The notes: generated by a model not told the origin, from the letters alone. A stretch of 64,000 bases of DNA from Neorhizobium sp. (GCA_028283725.1 JAPWKC010000004.1:1054001-1118000); one strand, 5' to 3'; counted from the first letter of the stretch, positions 27,188-36,766 are shown. Numbers and translations: made by a program.

Positions 27188-27487
27188 TCAGTGGTAGTCG
27201 TCCTCGCGCTGATGGCGGATGGCGGCGACAGTGACCGCCTCGCTGCCATCGATGCGGAAGAGCACGATATAGCCGGAGGATCCGAACGGCACGAGCAGTT
27301 CGCGAAGCAGCGGATTGCCGCCCGCCGCCTTGCGGCAGGAAAAGGGAAACTGTTCCAGCAGCCTTATCGCATTTCTAATTGCCCCATAGGCGCGATCGGC
27401 AAGATCGAGATCGTAGGCGATGAGATAGTCGTATAGCCTATCGAAATCCTCTAAAGCTTCATCAGTATAACGAATTTCATAGCTCAT
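27188..27487 (-). CDS. ParE/RelE-family toxin
   Basis: A 99-residue toxin-like protein: EIRYTDEALEDFDRLYDYLIAY helices followed by the sheet SCRKAAGGNPLLRELLVPFGSSGYIVLFRIDGSEAVTVAAIRHQRED, the ParE/RelE-superfamily pattern with the terminal AIRHQ(R)ED motif. It overlaps the antitoxin stop by four bases. Convergent with betA across 47 bases. Target (gyrase or mRNA) not determined. Confidence 0.82.
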   Translation of the reverse strand: MSYEIRYTDEALEDFDRLYDYLIAYDLDLADRAYGAIRNAIRLLEQFPFSCRKAAGGNPLLRELLVPFGSSGYIVLFRIDGSEAVTVAAIRHQREDDYH

Positions 27488-27777
27488 TCGTCCCTTGCCG
27501 CCCGAGCAGCCTTCGCTGCATCAAGCTTGGATTTGAGCATGGCAAGAACGTCTTCCGATGTGTGATAGACACCCGTTCTTTCGGCTTCGGCCAGCGAAGC
27601 GAGGCCGCGTGCGATGAACTCGGCCTGAGACTTCCTGATATGAACCTGTTTCTTGACGGCGCCCTCGACGAAGGCCGAGAGCGTTTCGCCATCTTCCAGA
27701 ACGCTTTCGGCTGCGGCGCGCAATTCCGGATCGACGCGCAGCGATGGCAGCGTCGCGGTCTTTTTCGTGCTGTTCAT
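27484..27777 (-). CDS. Antitoxin of the second toxin-antitoxin pair (ribbon-helix-helix-like)
   Basis: A 97-residue protein with LPSLRVDPELRAAAESVLEDGETLSAFVEGAVKKQV at the N-terminus, a ribbon-helix-helix pattern, and a charged C-terminal half (SEDVLAMLKSKLDAAKAARAARDE) to bind the toxin. The ATG at 27777 has GAGGAG at 6 bases; the ATG at 27783 sits on top of that site. Related rhizobial proteins precede RelE-like toxins. Likely autorepressor through the palindrome upstream. Confidence 0.8.
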   Translation of the reverse strand: MNSTKKTATLPSLRVDPELRAAAESVLEDGETLSAFVEGAVKKQVHIRKSQAEFIARGLASLAEAERTGVYHTSEDVLAMLKSKLDAAKAARAARDE

Positions 27778-27791
27778 CGGCATCTCCTCAT

Positions 27792-27809
27792 GCGTTGCAA
27801 TTGCGATGC
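27792..27809. promoter_or_regulatory. Operator candidate of the second toxin-antitoxin pair
   Basis: GCGTTGCAA and TTGCGATGC form an 18-base palindrome matching at 7 of 9 positions, 15 bases before the antitoxin start. A place for binding of the antitoxin to its own promoter is likely. Confidence 0.4.
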
Positions 27810-27924
27810 ATGATGCGCGTGCCACGGAAAATTCGCAAGTGCGGGCGGCGGATGCCGCCCGCGTGCCGTTTAAAAGCGCATCGCAAAGCTTCGAATACGC
27901 TTTGGGCGTCAGATTCCTGCTTCA

Positions 27925-27970
27925 GCGCATGTCGTGATCGCCAAACAGCTGCACGTTTTCGCGCGACGGC
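27925..27970. repeat. Rhizobial-type intergenic palindromic repeat
   Basis: The segment begins GCGCATGTCGTGATCG, continues CAAACAGCTGCACG and ends TTTTCGCGCGACGGCC. The pattern (GCATGTCG..CAAAACCGCTGCACACTTTT..CGACATGC) is, from general knowledge, a common intergenic palindrome of rhizobial genomes; this copy is imperfect at the right end. Confidence 0.5.
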
Positions 27971-27976
27971 CTTGGA

Positions 27977-29338
27977 TCAATTGGTCGCCGAGAGTGCCGT
28001 CATCCGGTCGACGATCAGGCGGTTGAGCGCCCGGTAGTCGCCATCGAAATGGTGGCTGCCGGGGCGTTCCAGAACCTGAGTGCCGGCGATCTTTTCCACG
28101 TCGAGGCAGGCGCTACCCTCTTCGTCGCGGCCATGGATACACTGGATCTTCCAGGGTTCCATACCGGCGAGAGCTGCAACCGGATCGCCGTATTTGCCGG
28201 CACCCGGCACACCGAGCCAGCCGGTGACGGCGATCTTGAAATCGGCCTGATGGGTGGGGGCAAGAAGCGAGACCAGCGAGACGACCTGACGATCGGCATC
28301 CGGCAATTTGTCGTAGGTCGCCGGCAGGATGTTGGCACCGAAGGAATAGCCGATCAGGATGACATGATCGACCTTCCACTGGCGGCGATAGGTATCGATG
28401 ATGCGGGAAAGATCCTCGGCTGCCTTTTGCGGCGACTTCTCGCTCCAGAAATAGCGCAGCGAGTCGACGCCGACGACGGGTATGCCTTCTTCCTGCAGAT
28501 AGCTGCCGAGCTTCTCGTCGATATCGCGCCAGCCGCCATCGCCGGAATAGACGATCGCCATCGTGTCGTGCTTCGGCTCCGCCGGGATCGGCACGATCGG
28601 CAGGTTGAGCGCGGTCTTCGAACGCGCCAGACGGTCGAGCAGTTCGGCGCCGTAGAGGCGCAGCGCATCGTCGGCTGCCATGCCGGAATGGCTCACCTTG
28701 ATATCCGGATGGCTGACCTTCAGATCCTCGGTATGCGCCCTGCCCTCGGCATCGGCCTTGGGGCTCAGCACAACGCGGATCGGGTTGGGCAACTGCCCGG
28801 CGGTGAGGCCGTAAACGATGCCGCCGCGGCCGGGTTTCTTCGGGGCCGGCGTGCATAAAACCGTCGAAAGCGGGATCGTGCTTTCCGGGTCGATCGCCAG
28901 CGTTTCGCTGATCGTCGATTCCGGCGTCTGGGCGGCGATCGCCAGCGCCAGCGTGGCCCCATCTCCGAGACCGGCAATGACCGGCGGACGATAATCGGAA
29001 AGGCCGGCGAAGCGATGCACCTGGCGGCTCAGATCCTCGATGTCGGAGACGAGGTAAAGACAGTCACGCTTCTCGTTGCCGAGTGCGGCGTAATATTCCG
29101 GCAGATCGACGCCGACGACCACGGCGCCATCTTCGCGCAGGGTTTCGGACGCCTCTTCCTCGTCCTCGTTCCAGCCGTTCGCATCCGACAGAAGCACGAC
29201 GACGCTTTTCGGATCTCCCGATGGGTAGACGATGTGGGAGGTCGGGAGGCTGCTGGTCTTGAAGCTCGGACCGGTGCAGAAATTGAAAAAGGTTGCCGCC
29301 GCGGTGATCACGGCCACGATAATGGGCAGGAGACTCAT
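27977..29338 (-). CDS. acvB: AcvB/VirJ family periplasmic lysyl-phosphatidylglycerol hydrolase
   Basis: A 453-residue exported protein with an N-terminal hydrophobic segment (LLPIIVAVITAAATFF). The C-terminal VirJ-like domain (from about residue 255) has an alpha/beta-hydrolase core: IVYSGDGGWRDID, the nucleophile elbow GYSFGAN and a late His pair in GSHHFDGDY. In Agrobacterium, AcvB hydrolyses lysyl-phosphatidylglycerol made by LpiA in the inner membrane and affects virulence and acid tolerance. Its ATG overlaps the lpiA stop by four bases, the known lpiA-acvB order. Confidence 0.92.
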   Translation of the reverse strand: MSLLPIIVAVITAAATFFNFCTGPSFKTSSLPTSHIVYPSGDPKSVVVLLSDANGWNEDEEEASETLREDGAVVVGVDLPEYYAALGNEKRDCLYLVSDIEDLSRQVHRFAGLSDYRPPVIAGLGDGATLALAIAAQTPESTISETLAIDPESTIPLSTVLCTPAPKKPGRGGIVYGLTAGQLPNPIRVVLSPKADAEGRAHTEDLKVSHPDIKVSHSGMAADDALRLYGAELLDRLARSKTALNLPIVPIPAEPKHDTMAIVYSGDGGWRDIDEKLGSYLQEEGIPVVGVDSLRYFWSEKSPQKAAEDLSRIIDTYRRQWKVDHVILIGYSFGANILPATYDKLPDADRQVVSLVSLLAPTHQADFKIAVTGWLGVPGAGKYGDPVAALAGMEPWKIQCIHGRDEEGSACLDVEKIAGTQVLERPGSHHFDGDYRALNRLIVDRMTALSATN

Positions 29339-30744
29339 TTACGGAATACGCCCTTGATGCCACCAGCAATCAGCATGGTGATGTCGAATACGGAAAGGAG
29401 AGGAAGACCGCGACCGGCCACGGCAAGATAACGGGGATGCCATTGCGGATCGAACTTGGACTTGAATGCGAGAACGCCGCGGAAATTGTAGAAGCGCTCG
29501 CCATTGTCGAAGACCTGATGAGCGATGTGGTTCCAGAGCGGCGCGCGGATATGGGTCGAGAGGCGCGCAAGCGGCGCCATGCCGAGATTGAGGGTGCTGA
29601 ACCCTTCCGCCTTCAGGTGTTCCATGATCTTCACGAAGAGAAGATCCATCATGCCGCGATGGGTATCGGGCACATGGCGCATCAGGTCGATGAAGGCATC
29701 GCCGGAGGCACTTGCGGCCAGAATATTGGCGAAGGCGACAATCCGGCCCTCGAGGCGGATGACGGCGACGGGGCTTGCGGCCACATAGCCAGGTTCGAAC
29801 GTGCCGAGCGAAAAGCCCTTTTCCGCCGCATTATGGGCGGCAAGCCATGCGCGCGACACGGCCAGAAGCTCATCAAGGACCTCGGGCACCTGCTCGCGTG
29901 TCAGCATGGCGAATTCCAGCCCGTCACGCGCCGCACGGTTGACGGAGCGGCGCAGTTTCAGCCAGTCGCCCCCCTTCATGTCGAAACCCTTGAGATCGAC
30001 GACCGCCTGCTCTCCGAGCTTGTAGGGTTTCAAGCCCAGTTCGATGGCGCAGGGCAGGAAATCCGGCGAGACCTGATAGAAGACCGGACGGCAACCGGCA
30101 CGACGGGCCTCTTCCATGAAACGGGCGACCAGCGCCGGCCAGGCCTGACGCGCGCCGACGGGATCAAACAGCGCGATCCACGAACGGCCGGAGCGGGCAT
30201 ACATGATGAAGGCTTCGCCGCACGCGGAAAACAGCACATGCTTGTCGCCGAGCCTGACGAGACCTGCCGCGGCGTTGTCCTGTCGGGCGAGAAGCTCGAC
30301 GGCCTGCTGCAGCCGATCCTTGCAGGGTGCCAATGCGACGATGCCGGGCGTGGCTGCGGCGCGGCGCAGGCGGCCGCTCGCCAGCGTGCCGAGCATGATT
30401 GCACACACGAGGCCGATCGGCAGCTGAAGCGAACCGGAAAACAGCCGGTTCCACCCAAGCCCGGTCACGTCGTCTTCGATCGCAAGGCCCGCCATCAGGC
30501 CGGCGCCGACGAAGGCGAAGGCCGCCAGCAGGCGTCGACCGGCCGGCAGCAGCCTGATCATCAGAGCGCCTGCGAGCGGGCTCGACAAAAGACGGACGCT
30601 GTTTTCCCAGATGGCCGCAAGGCGGTCAGCAATGGCGTGCGGGATGGTGGAAAAGCCCCTGAAATTAAAGGGGCGGAGCGAGCGACCGCCGTTTACGGCA
30701 GCGGCGATCGTAGAAACGTCATCGGCATGCGCAGTCTCTGCCAT
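29335..30744 (-). CDS. lpiA: Phosphatidylglycerol lysyltransferase, short LpiA/MprF
   Basis: A 469-residue protein with the catalytic DUF2156/GNAT-like domain of LpiA/MprF (about residues 145-440: LRRSVNRAARDGLEF, MMDLLFVKIMEHLKAEGF, RFYNFRGVLAFKSKFDPQWHPRYL). It transfers Lys from Lys-tRNA to phosphatidylglycerol, making the membrane less negative and giving tolerance to acid and cationic peptides. Only two membrane helices precede the domain (about 75-130); full MprF/LpiA proteins have an N-terminal flippase of many helices and are about 850 residues. No flippase code remains upstream. The ATG at 30744 was chosen over a TTG at 30801. Confidence 0.88.
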   Translation of the reverse strand: MAETAHADDVSTIAAAVNGGRSLRPFNFRGFSTIPHAIADRLAAIWENSVRLLSSPLAGALMIRLLPAGRRLLAAFAFVGAGLMAGLAIEDDVTGLGWNRLFSGSLQLPIGLVCAIMLGTLASGRLRRAAATPGIVALAPCKDRLQQAVELLARQDNAAAGLVRLGDKHVLFSACGEAFIMYARSGRSWIALFDPVGARQAWPALVARFMEEARRAGCRPVFYQVSPDFLPCAIELGLKPYKLGEQAVVDLKGFDMKGGDWLKLRRSVNRAARDGLEFAMLTREQVPEVLDELLAVSRAWLAAHNAAEKGFSLGTFEPGYVAASPVAVIRLEGRIVAFANILAASASGDAFIDLMRHVPDTHRGMMDLLFVKIMEHLKAEGFSTLNLGMAPLARLSTHIRAPLWNHIAHQVFDNGERFYNFRGVLAFKSKFDPQWHPRYLAVAGRGLPLLSVFDITMLIAGGIKGVFRK

Positions 30745-30847
30745 TCTGTCCCCGTCAAGGTATGCCCTTGCCCCTACACCCTTGCGAAAATCGCTTGGCA
30801 ATGAAGGACACAGTTCCCCGACGCTGTCATAGAACGAGAACGATCAC

Positions 30848-30872
30848 GGAAAATTGACGCAAATCAATTTCC
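30848..30872. promoter_or_regulatory. Inverted repeat in the lpiA promoter region
   Basis: GGAAAATTGA and TCAATTTCC form arms with one bulged A around CGCAAA, about 105 bases before the lpiA ATG. A regulator of acid induction could bind here; the role is inferred only. Confidence 0.3.
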
Positions 30873-30939
30873 CGAAACTTTTCAACGAAAGGTTAACGGC
30901 AAAGCAGAAAGTGTCGCCTCACGGCGCAATTGTGCAACT

Positions 30940-31962
30940 TTACTTGCTGGCGATCGGTTCGGCCTTGTCCCACTGGTCGTTGATGAAATGCAGGGCATCG
31001 ACGATCGAGCGGCGCCATAGCGACCAGACGTGGTCGCCGTCGGTAATCCTCAGCTGCGATGGACGACCGGCGGCCTGTAACGTCTCATGCAGGGCAACCG
31101 CGCCGCGCCAGAGGAAAAAGCCGTCCGCATCGCCACAGGTCAGGAATGTCGCCGGCAAGTCCGACTGTTCGGCAATATGCTGGGCGGCGAGCGTGAAGAC
31201 ATTTTTCTCGTTGAACAGGCGCGCATCGAAGGGCGTGCCGAAGGAGCCGGAGAAGTGATCGCCGGTCGACGGCAGCACGACGCCACTGGTGATCGTGGTG
31301 CGATCGACGCGGTGGAAGAAGGCGCTGTCCTGAATGAGCCGCAGTTCGGCCGGCGTCTTGTCGAGTTGCGAGGCCGGCACGTTCTGCCAGATGGCGCCCG
31401 AGAGGCTGGCAACGGCGACATAGAGATCCGGATGGGCGTAAGCCAGATGCAGGGCGCCGAAGCCGCCCATGGAAAGCCCGGCGATCGCCCGGCCCAGGCG
31501 GTCCTTGCGCACCTGAAGCGTGCTTTCGACCTGCCGGCGCAGATCCGAGGTGATCGCGAGTTCGAAATCTCCCGCCCCTCCGACGGCCGCCGAATCCACA
31601 TACCAGCTGTTGCCGACACCGGGCATGACGACCACGAGCGGCCGGATCGTGTTGTCGGCGATCAGGTTATCCAGGGTCTCACGAATATTGCCGAGGTCAC
31701 GCCAGCTGTTCTGGTTGCCGTCATGGCCATGGAGAAGATAGAGGACCGGCCAGCCTTCCTTCGGCGGCGTGCCATCCGGCATGTAGATGTTGACGGGCAG
31801 GACCTGATCGAGCGCATCGCTCCTAAATGTCGCATCCTTGATCGTTCCCGCGAATGCCCAATTCGTCGATCCGGCAATCGTCGCGGCAAATCCGACGACG
31901 GCGATTACTGCCGCGTTCATGGCCGCCATCAGATTGCGACTACAGCATCCCTTACCCGCCAT
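30940..31962 (-). CDS. Exported esterase D-like alpha/beta hydrolase
   Basis: A 340-residue protein with a signal sequence (residues 1-38: a basic start, a hydrophobic segment and an Ala-rich cleavage region near WAFA). The esterase D/antigen 85 family core follows: LYLLHGHDGNQNSWRD, then the nucleophile motif GLSMGGFGALHLA and a late His in DGDHVWSLWR. The ATG at 31962 has AGAGGG at 6 bases. Family members cut carboxyl esters, S-formylglutathione or siderophore esters; the signal peptide argues for a periplasmic role. Same strand as cysA but probably separate. Confidence 0.82.
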   Translation of the reverse strand: MAGKGCCSRNLMAAMNAAVIAVVGFAATIAGSTNWAFAGTIKDATFRSDALDQVLPVNIYMPDGTPPKEGWPVLYLLHGHDGNQNSWRDLGNIRETLDNLIADNTIRPLVVVMPGVGNSWYVDSAAVGGAGDFELAITSDLRRQVESTLQVRKDRLGRAIAGLSMGGFGALHLAYAHPDLYVAVASLSGAIWQNVPASQLDKTPAELRLIQDSAFFHRVDRTTITSGVVLPSTGDHFSGSFGTPFDARLFNEKNVFTLAAQHIAEQSDLPATFLTCGDADGFFLWRGAVALHETLQAAGRPSQLRITDGDHVWSLWRRSIVDALHFINDQWDKAEPIASK

Positions 31963-32041
31963 ACTGCCCTCTCCCACCGTTGCAGACCTCATCTGCAATG
32001 CACGAGGGTGATAGGCGGTTCCGGCCATGCCGCGACCGCCG

Positions 32042-33082
32042 TCAGGACTTGGTAAATATCTTCCAGCGGCTCGGACGGAAGCGGATATCGGCGCCAAGCT
32101 CGACGGGCGCATGCAGCGGCACCTCGATCTCGACGTGATAGGGGGCATGGCCGTTGTTGGCGATATCGACCTCGACGATCCGGGTGCCGGCGAGGCGCCG
32201 CGATGTCGTGACCTTGCCGGAGAGTGCGTCGGGCGCATCGACCAGCGCCACGTCTTCCGGGCGGAAGAAAAGCTCGCCTGCGCCATCGCGCTCGCCGGCA
32301 ATGCCAATCGGCTCACCCTGGAAGAGAACCGTACCGCCCTTCACTTCGACGGGAAGCTCAGACGATTCGCCGATGAAGGAGAAGACGAAGGGCGAGCCCG
32401 GCCGGTCGTAGACGTCGTCGGCCGAGCCGACCTGCTCGATCCTGCCCTGGCTCATGACGACGACGCGGTCGGCCAGTTCCAGCGCCTCTTCCTGGTCGTG
32501 GGTGACGAAGACGGTGGTGTGGCCGGTGCGATCGTGAAACTCGCGCAGCCAGCGGCGCAGTTCCTTTCTCACCTTGGCATCGAGCGCGCCGAAGGGCTCG
32601 TCGAGCAGGAGAATGCGCGGCTCGATCGCCATGGCGCGGGCAAGCGCCACGCGCTGCCGCTGGCCACCGGAGAGCTGGTTGGGATAGCGCTTTTCGAGAC
32701 CGCCGAGCTGGACCATCTCCAGCAATTCGGAAACACGCCTGCGGATTTCGGATTTCGGCGGCCTGCTCTTTGCGGGACGCACGCGCAGGCCAAAACCGAT
32801 GTTTTCGGCGACCGTCATGTGGCGGAAGAGCGCGTAATGCTGGAACACGAAGCCGACATTGCGCTCCTGCACTGTATGGCGCGAGGCATCCTCATCACCG
32901 AAGAGGATGCGGCCCGAGGTTGGGAAATCGAGGCCGGCGATCAGCCGCAGAAGCGTCGTCTTGCCCGAACCAGACGGCCCGAGCAGCGCGATCAGCTCAC
33001 CCGAGCCGATCGTCAGGGAGACATCGTTCAGCGCGGCGAAGCGATCGAATTCCTTGCGGATATTGTTGATGGTGACTTCCAT
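32042..33082 (-). CDS. cysA: Sulfate/thiosulfate ABC importer, ATPase
   Basis: A 346-residue ATPase. Walker [10 protein letters not shown] (about residues 35-43), Q-loop VFQHYALF, signature [14 protein letters not shown], Walker [13 protein letters not shown] and switch His in VTHDQEE. The C-terminal domain (from about 240) is the CysA/TOBE regulatory region. It powers CysT-CysW with the periplasmic binding protein Sbp. Last gene of the sbp-cysT-cysW-cysA run, 15 bases after cysW. Confidence 0.95.
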   Translation of the reverse strand: MEVTINNIRKEFDRFAALNDVSLTIGSGELIALLGPSGSGKTTLLRLIAGLDFPTSGRILFGDEDASRHTVQERNVGFVFQHYALFRHMTVAENIGFGLRVRPAKSRPPKSEIRRRVSELLEMVQLGGLEKRYPNQLSGGQRQRVALARAMAIEPRILLLDEPFGALDAKVRKELRRWLREFHDRTGHTTVFVTHDQEEALELADRVVVMSQGRIEQVGSADDVYDRPGSPFVFSFIGESSELPVEVKGGTVLFQGEPIGIAGERDGAGELFFRPEDVALVDAPDALSGKVTTSRRLAGTRIVEVDIANNGHAPYHVEIEVPLHAPVELGADIRFRPSRWKIFTKS

Positions 33083-33097
33083 CGATATTTGAACCTT

Positions 33098-33958
33098 TCA
33101 ATGCCTGCCGCCGGCAGCACCGGCTCCGAACCGCAGTTCGAGAAGGGATTTCAATGCGAGCGTGACAAGGGCAAGCAGTGCCAGAAGCGAGGCGACGGCG
33201 AAGGCTGCGACCATGTTATACTCGTTGTAGAGGATCTCGATATGCAGCGGCATCGTATTGGTGACGCCCCGGATATGCCCAGAGACGACCGAGACGGCGC
33301 CGAACTCGCCCATGGCGCGGGCATTGCACAACAGCACGCCGTAGAGCAGGCCCCATCGGATATTCGGCAGCGTCACATGCCAGAAGGTCTGCCAGCCGGA
33401 CGCGCCCAATGACAGCGCCGCCTCCTCGTCGCCGGTGCCCTGATCCTCCATCAGCGGTATCAGTTCGCGGGCGACGAAGGGAAAGGTGACGAAGACGGTG
33501 GCAAGAACGATGCCGGGCACGGCAAACAGGATCTCGATGCCATAGCTTTTCAGCCATGGGCCGAGAACGCTCTGGGTGCCGAACAACAGAACGTAGACGA
33601 GCCCGGAAATGACCGGCGAAATCGAGAATGGCAGGTCGATCAGGGTGATCAGGAAGGATTTGCCGCGGAACTCGAACTTGGCGATCGCCCAGGAGGCGGC
33701 GAGACCGAAGACGAGATTGAGCGGCACGGCGATCGCCGCGATCGTCAGTGTCAGCCTGATGGCCGCCGCTGCATCCGGCTCGACCAGCGCCTCGTAATAA
33801 TCCGTCCACCCCTTGCGGAAGGCTTCGATGAAGACCGAGGCCAATGGCAGGATCAGGAAGAGCGCGAGATAGGCAAGCGTCAGAAAGAGAAGGACGCCCT
33901 TGGCGGCAAAGCTCTCGTCGGCAGGGTTGCGGAAGGATGAACGTCCCTTTTCAGCCAT
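33098..33958 (-). CDS. cysW: Sulfate ABC importer permease CysW
   Basis: A 286-residue inner-membrane permease with six predicted helices. The coupling-helix motif [23 protein letters not shown] contacts CysA. The sequence [21 protein letters not shown] is a CysW signature. The ATG overlaps the cysT stop by eight bases, so translation is coupled. Confidence 0.94.
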   Translation of the reverse strand: MAEKGRSSFRNPADESFAAKGVLLFLTLAYLALFLILPLASVFIEAFRKGWTDYYEALVEPDAAAAIRLTLTIAAIAVPLNLVFGLAASWAIAKFEFRGKSFLITLIDLPFSISPVISGLVYVLLFGTQSVLGPWLKSYGIEILFAVPGIVLATVFVTFPFVARELIPLMEDQGTGDEEAALSLGASGWQTFWHVTLPNIRWGLLYGVLLCNARAMGEFGAVSVVSGHIRGVTNTMPLHIEILYNEYNMVAAFAVASLLALLALVTLALKSLLELRFGAGAAGGRH

Positions 33959-34808
33959 TGCCGTACCTCTTTCTGCTCCAGGCCTGTATGAGATTGATGA
34001 CGAAGAGCATGACGAAGGAGATCAGAAGCATGATCGTCGCAATCGCCGTCGCGCCGGAATAGTTGAACTCCTCCAGACGGATGACGATCAGGAGCGGCGC
34101 GATTTCCGAGACATAGGGGATGTTGCCGGCGATGAAGATGACCGAGCCGTATTCCCCGACCCCTCGGGCAAAGGCGAGCGCGAAACCGGTGAGGATGGCA
34201 GGTGCCAGGCCCGGCAGGATGACGCGGGTGATCGTCTGGAAACGGTTGGCGCCAAGGGTGGCGGCCGCCTCCTCCACTTCCCGGTCGATCTCTTCCATCA
34301 CGGGCTGCACGGTGCGCACGACGAAGGGCAGACCGATGAAGACCAGCGCCACGACGATGCCATAGGGCGTGAACGCGATGCGGAAGGGCATGAAATACTG
34401 GCCGATCCAGCCCTGCGGCGCATAGAGCGCGGCAAGTGCGATGCCGGCGACGGCCGTCGGCAATGCAAAGGGGAGATCCACCATGGCATCGACGAGGCGG
34501 CGGCCGGGAAAGCGGTAACGCGTCAAAACCCAGGCGACGATCAGGCCGAAGACGACGTTGATGAGGGCCGCGGCAAAGGCGGTACCGAAGGAGACGATGA
34601 GGGCCCGTACGGTGCGATCATCTGTGGCGATGGCAAGGAAGCCGGCAGGGCCGAGCTCCGCCGTGCGCCAGATCAGGCCGGCGACGGGAATGAGAATGAT
34701 CAGCGACAGGTAGGCGAGCGAAAAGCCGAGCGTCAACCCGAAGCCCGGGATGATGCTCGGCTGTTTCAGTCGCCACCGCACCGGTGCGGCAGCGGCAGGT
34801 TCAGTCAT
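33951..34808 (-). CDS. cysT: Sulfate ABC importer permease CysT
   Basis: A 285-residue permease, partner of CysW. Coupling motif [23 protein letters not shown] and the family segment [16 protein letters not shown] are present, with six predicted helices. It lies 57 bases after the binding-protein gene on the same strand and overlaps cysW. Confidence 0.94.
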   Translation of the reverse strand: MTEPAAAAPVRWRLKQPSIIPGFGLTLGFSLAYLSLIILIPVAGLIWRTAELGPAGFLAIATDDRTVRALIVSFGTAFAAALINVVFGLIVAWVLTRYRFPGRRLVDAMVDLPFALPTAVAGIALAALYAPQGWIGQYFMPFRIAFTPYGIVVALVFIGLPFVVRTVQPVMEEIDREVEEAAATLGANRFQTITRVILPGLAPAILTGFALAFARGVGEYGSVIFIAGNIPYVSEIAPLLIVIRLEEFNYSGATAIATIMLLISFVMLFVINLIQAWSRKRYGNG

Positions 34809-34865
34809 ATGGTATCCGAGTTATTTCGCAGGCATGTCACTTCGCAGACCCTGGTCTTGCGGGAT

Positions 34866-35900
34866 CTACTTCGCAGGCTTGTAGATCTGGTCGAAAATGC
34901 CGCCATCGCCGAAGTGTTCCGGCTGCACCTTCTTCCACCCGCCGAAGATCGGATCATCGATCGTCACGAGCGTCAGTTTCGGCAGCTTGTCGACGAGCGC
35001 CTTGTCGACAAGCTCGGGCTTGGACGGACGGTAGAAATGCTTGGCGGCAATCGTCTGGCCCTCCTTGGAGTACAGGTAGTCGAGATAGGCTTCGGCAACC
35101 TTGCGGGTGCCCTTGGCATCGACATTGGCATCCACCACCGCAACCGGCGGCTCGGCCTTGATCGAGATCGGCGGCACGATGATCTCGAACGCATCCTTGC
35201 CGAATTCTTCCGTTGCCAGATAGGCCTCGTTTTCCCAGGCGATCAGGACATCACCCAACTGGCGCTGCGCAAATGTGATGGTCGAGCCGCGCGCCCCACT
35301 GTCGAGCACCGGCGCGCGCTTGTAAAGGTCGCCGATATAGGCCTTGATCTTGGTCTGGTCGCCCTTGAACTCCTGATTGGCCCAGGCCCAGGCGGCGAGA
35401 TAGTTCCAGCGGGCACCACCCGAGGTCTTCGGGTTCGGCGTGATGATGGATACATCGCCCTTCACCAGATCGCCCCAGTTGTGGATGTTCTTCGGATTGC
35501 CCTTGCGGACGAGGAAGACGATCGTCGACGTGTAAGGAGAGGAATGGTTGGGCAGGCGATCGATCCAGCCGGCCTTGATCTTGCCGGTCTTCTCGATGGC
35601 GTTGATATCGCCTTCCAGCGCCAGCGTCACCACGTCGGCTTCCAGTCCGTCGATGACCGAGCGGGCCTGGGCGCCGGAGCCGCCATGCGACTGGCGCACC
35701 GTCAGATCCTCGCCGGTCTTGTCCTTCCAGTATTTGGCAAAGGCGGTGTTGTAATCCTTGTAGAGTTCGCGCGTCGGATCATAGGACACGTTGAGCAACT
35801 GGGTGGCGGCAAAGGCCGGCGCGACGGAACCGGCAACCAGCGACAGGCCAAGGGCTGCGGCCGCCAGACCTGTCCCGAGGCGTTTAACGAAATGCGACAT
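34866..35900 (-). CDS. sbp: Sulfate-binding periplasmic protein
   Basis: A 344-residue secreted substrate-binding protein with a signal peptide cleaved near FAATQ. The core [41 protein letters not shown] and [16 protein letters not shown] match the Sbp/CysP family, in which these loops bind the sulfate ion. It could take thiosulfate too. The ATG at 35900 has GGAG at 8 bases; the extra frame before it does not belong to the signal. First gene of the sulfate importer operon. Confidence 0.93.
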   Translation of the reverse strand: MSHFVKRLGTGLAAAALGLSLVAGSVAPAFAATQLLNVSYDPTRELYKDYNTAFAKYWKDKTGEDLTVRQSHGGSGAQARSVIDGLEADVVTLALEGDINAIEKTGKIKAGWIDRLPNHSSPYTSTIVFLVRKGNPKNIHNWGDLVKGDVSIITPNPKTSGGARWNYLAAWAWANQEFKGDQTKIKAYIGDLYKRAPVLDSGARGSTITFAQRQLGDVLIAWENEAYLATEEFGKDAFEIIVPPISIKAEPPVAVVDANVDAKGTRKVAEAYLDYLYSKEGQTIAAKHFYRPSKPELVDKALVDKLPKLTLVTIDDPIFGGWKKVQPEHFGDGGIFDQIYKPAK

Positions 35901-35925
35901 GAGAGGCTCTCCTGTGTTCGCCAAA

Positions 35926-35953
35926 ACTCTATCGGTTGGGTCGTCTTAGTCAA
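35926..35953 (-). promoter_or_regulatory. Promoter candidate of the sulfate importer operon
   Basis: Minus-strand TTGACT (35953-35948) and TAGAGT (35931-35926) are 16 bases apart, 26 bases before the sbp ATG. The -10 is imperfect. A CysB- or Rrf2-type control is expected but no clear operator was found. Confidence 0.35.
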
Positions 35954-36130
35954 TCTGGGGCGAAAAGAAGGCAAAACTGTTTCCCTTTGCCGCGTTTGCG
36001 CGACAAAGAATGGGTCGCGTCACGGATGGACGGCAGAACGGGCGGTTTGGGAAAAGCCGGATTGGCGGAATGGGGATTTGGCGGGAGATCGGCTGAATAG
36101 CCTTCCATCACGATGTTTGGCGGCGTCATT

Positions 36131-36430
36131 TCACAAGCGACGCGCAACATCCATGCGCTCGTGAAGGATACGGACGACTTCGATACCGTCTTCGGTAAGC
36201 TTGTAGAAGACCACATGCGACCCGACACGATATTTCCAGTAATCGACGCGGACATCGCTTCTTCGACCGCGTGATTTTCCTGCCGCCAATCTGGCGAATG
36301 CGGCAATCAAACCGGCATGATAATCTTCCGCTTTATCGGCCGACCATGTATCGACGGTATAGAGCCAAATATCTTCGAGATCGCGCTTGGCGCGTGGTGT
36401 CAGCCGATAGCGGTCAACGCTATCGGCCAT
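36131..36430 (-). CDS. parE: ParE-family toxin
   Basis: A 99-residue toxin of the ParE type: RYRLTPRAKRDLEDIWLYTVDTW, then the sheet GRRSDVRVDYWKYRVGSHVVFYKLTEDGIEVVRILHERMDVARRL, ending in the LHERMD motif typical of ParE. Gyrase poisoning is the likely action. It overlaps the antitoxin by 11 bases. Confidence 0.88.
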   Translation of the reverse strand: MADSVDRYRLTPRAKRDLEDIWLYTVDTWSADKAEDYHAGLIAAFARLAAGKSRGRRSDVRVDYWKYRVGSHVVFYKLTEDGIEVVRILHERMDVARRL

Positions 36431-36695
36431 GTTTCTGTTGCATGCGCTTGACGAAGTCGTCGTTGTCGAAGGGCTCAGCGGCGCCGGACAGCTCGCCCTC
36501 GATCAGAGCGGCTTCGAGGGCCGCAACCTTATGCTGATGCTCTTCCAGAAGGCGTAAGCCTGCCTGGACGACGTCATTTGCAGTCTCATATTGGCCGCTC
36601 GTTACCTGACGTTCGATAAAACGCGCGAAGTGACTGTCGAGCGCAATTGTCGCGCTCCCATCACGTCCGTCGTGCTCGCCAATATCGTCGGTCAT
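36420..36695 (-). CDS. parD: ParD-family antitoxin
   Basis: A 91-residue ParD. The ribbon-helix-helix is SATIALDSHFARFIERQVTSGQYETANDVVQAGLRLLEE, and the C-terminal part (GELSGAAEPFDNDDFVKRMQQK) is the toxin-binding helix. It overlaps parE. A palindrome over the promoter -10 suggests autorepression. It sits between the sulfate importer and the Rrf2 regulator. Confidence 0.88.
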   Translation of the reverse strand: MTDDIGEHDGRDGSATIALDSHFARFIERQVTSGQYETANDVVQAGLRLLEEHQHKVAALEAALIEGELSGAAEPFDNDDFVKRMQQKHGR

Positions 36696-36704
36696 CCGAA
36701 GTCT

Positions 36705-36724
36705 CCTGACGAAACTATATCAGG
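36705..36724. promoter_or_regulatory. Promoter/operator of the third toxin-antitoxin pair
   Basis: CCTGA and TCAGG flank a minus-strand -10 box TATAGT (36719-36714). The left arm is part of the ribosome-site region TCAGGAG of parD. The layout suits repression by ParD. Confidence 0.45.
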
Positions 36725-36766
36725 TTTCGGCCCTTCACCAAGAGGCGCAGCAAGATCAGCAGCGTA

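Noticed and set aside
33900-36164. A plus-strand open frame of about 754 codons
   Set aside because: It is antisense to cysW, cysT and sbp and reads as an Arg/Asp/Gly-rich sequence without a domain.
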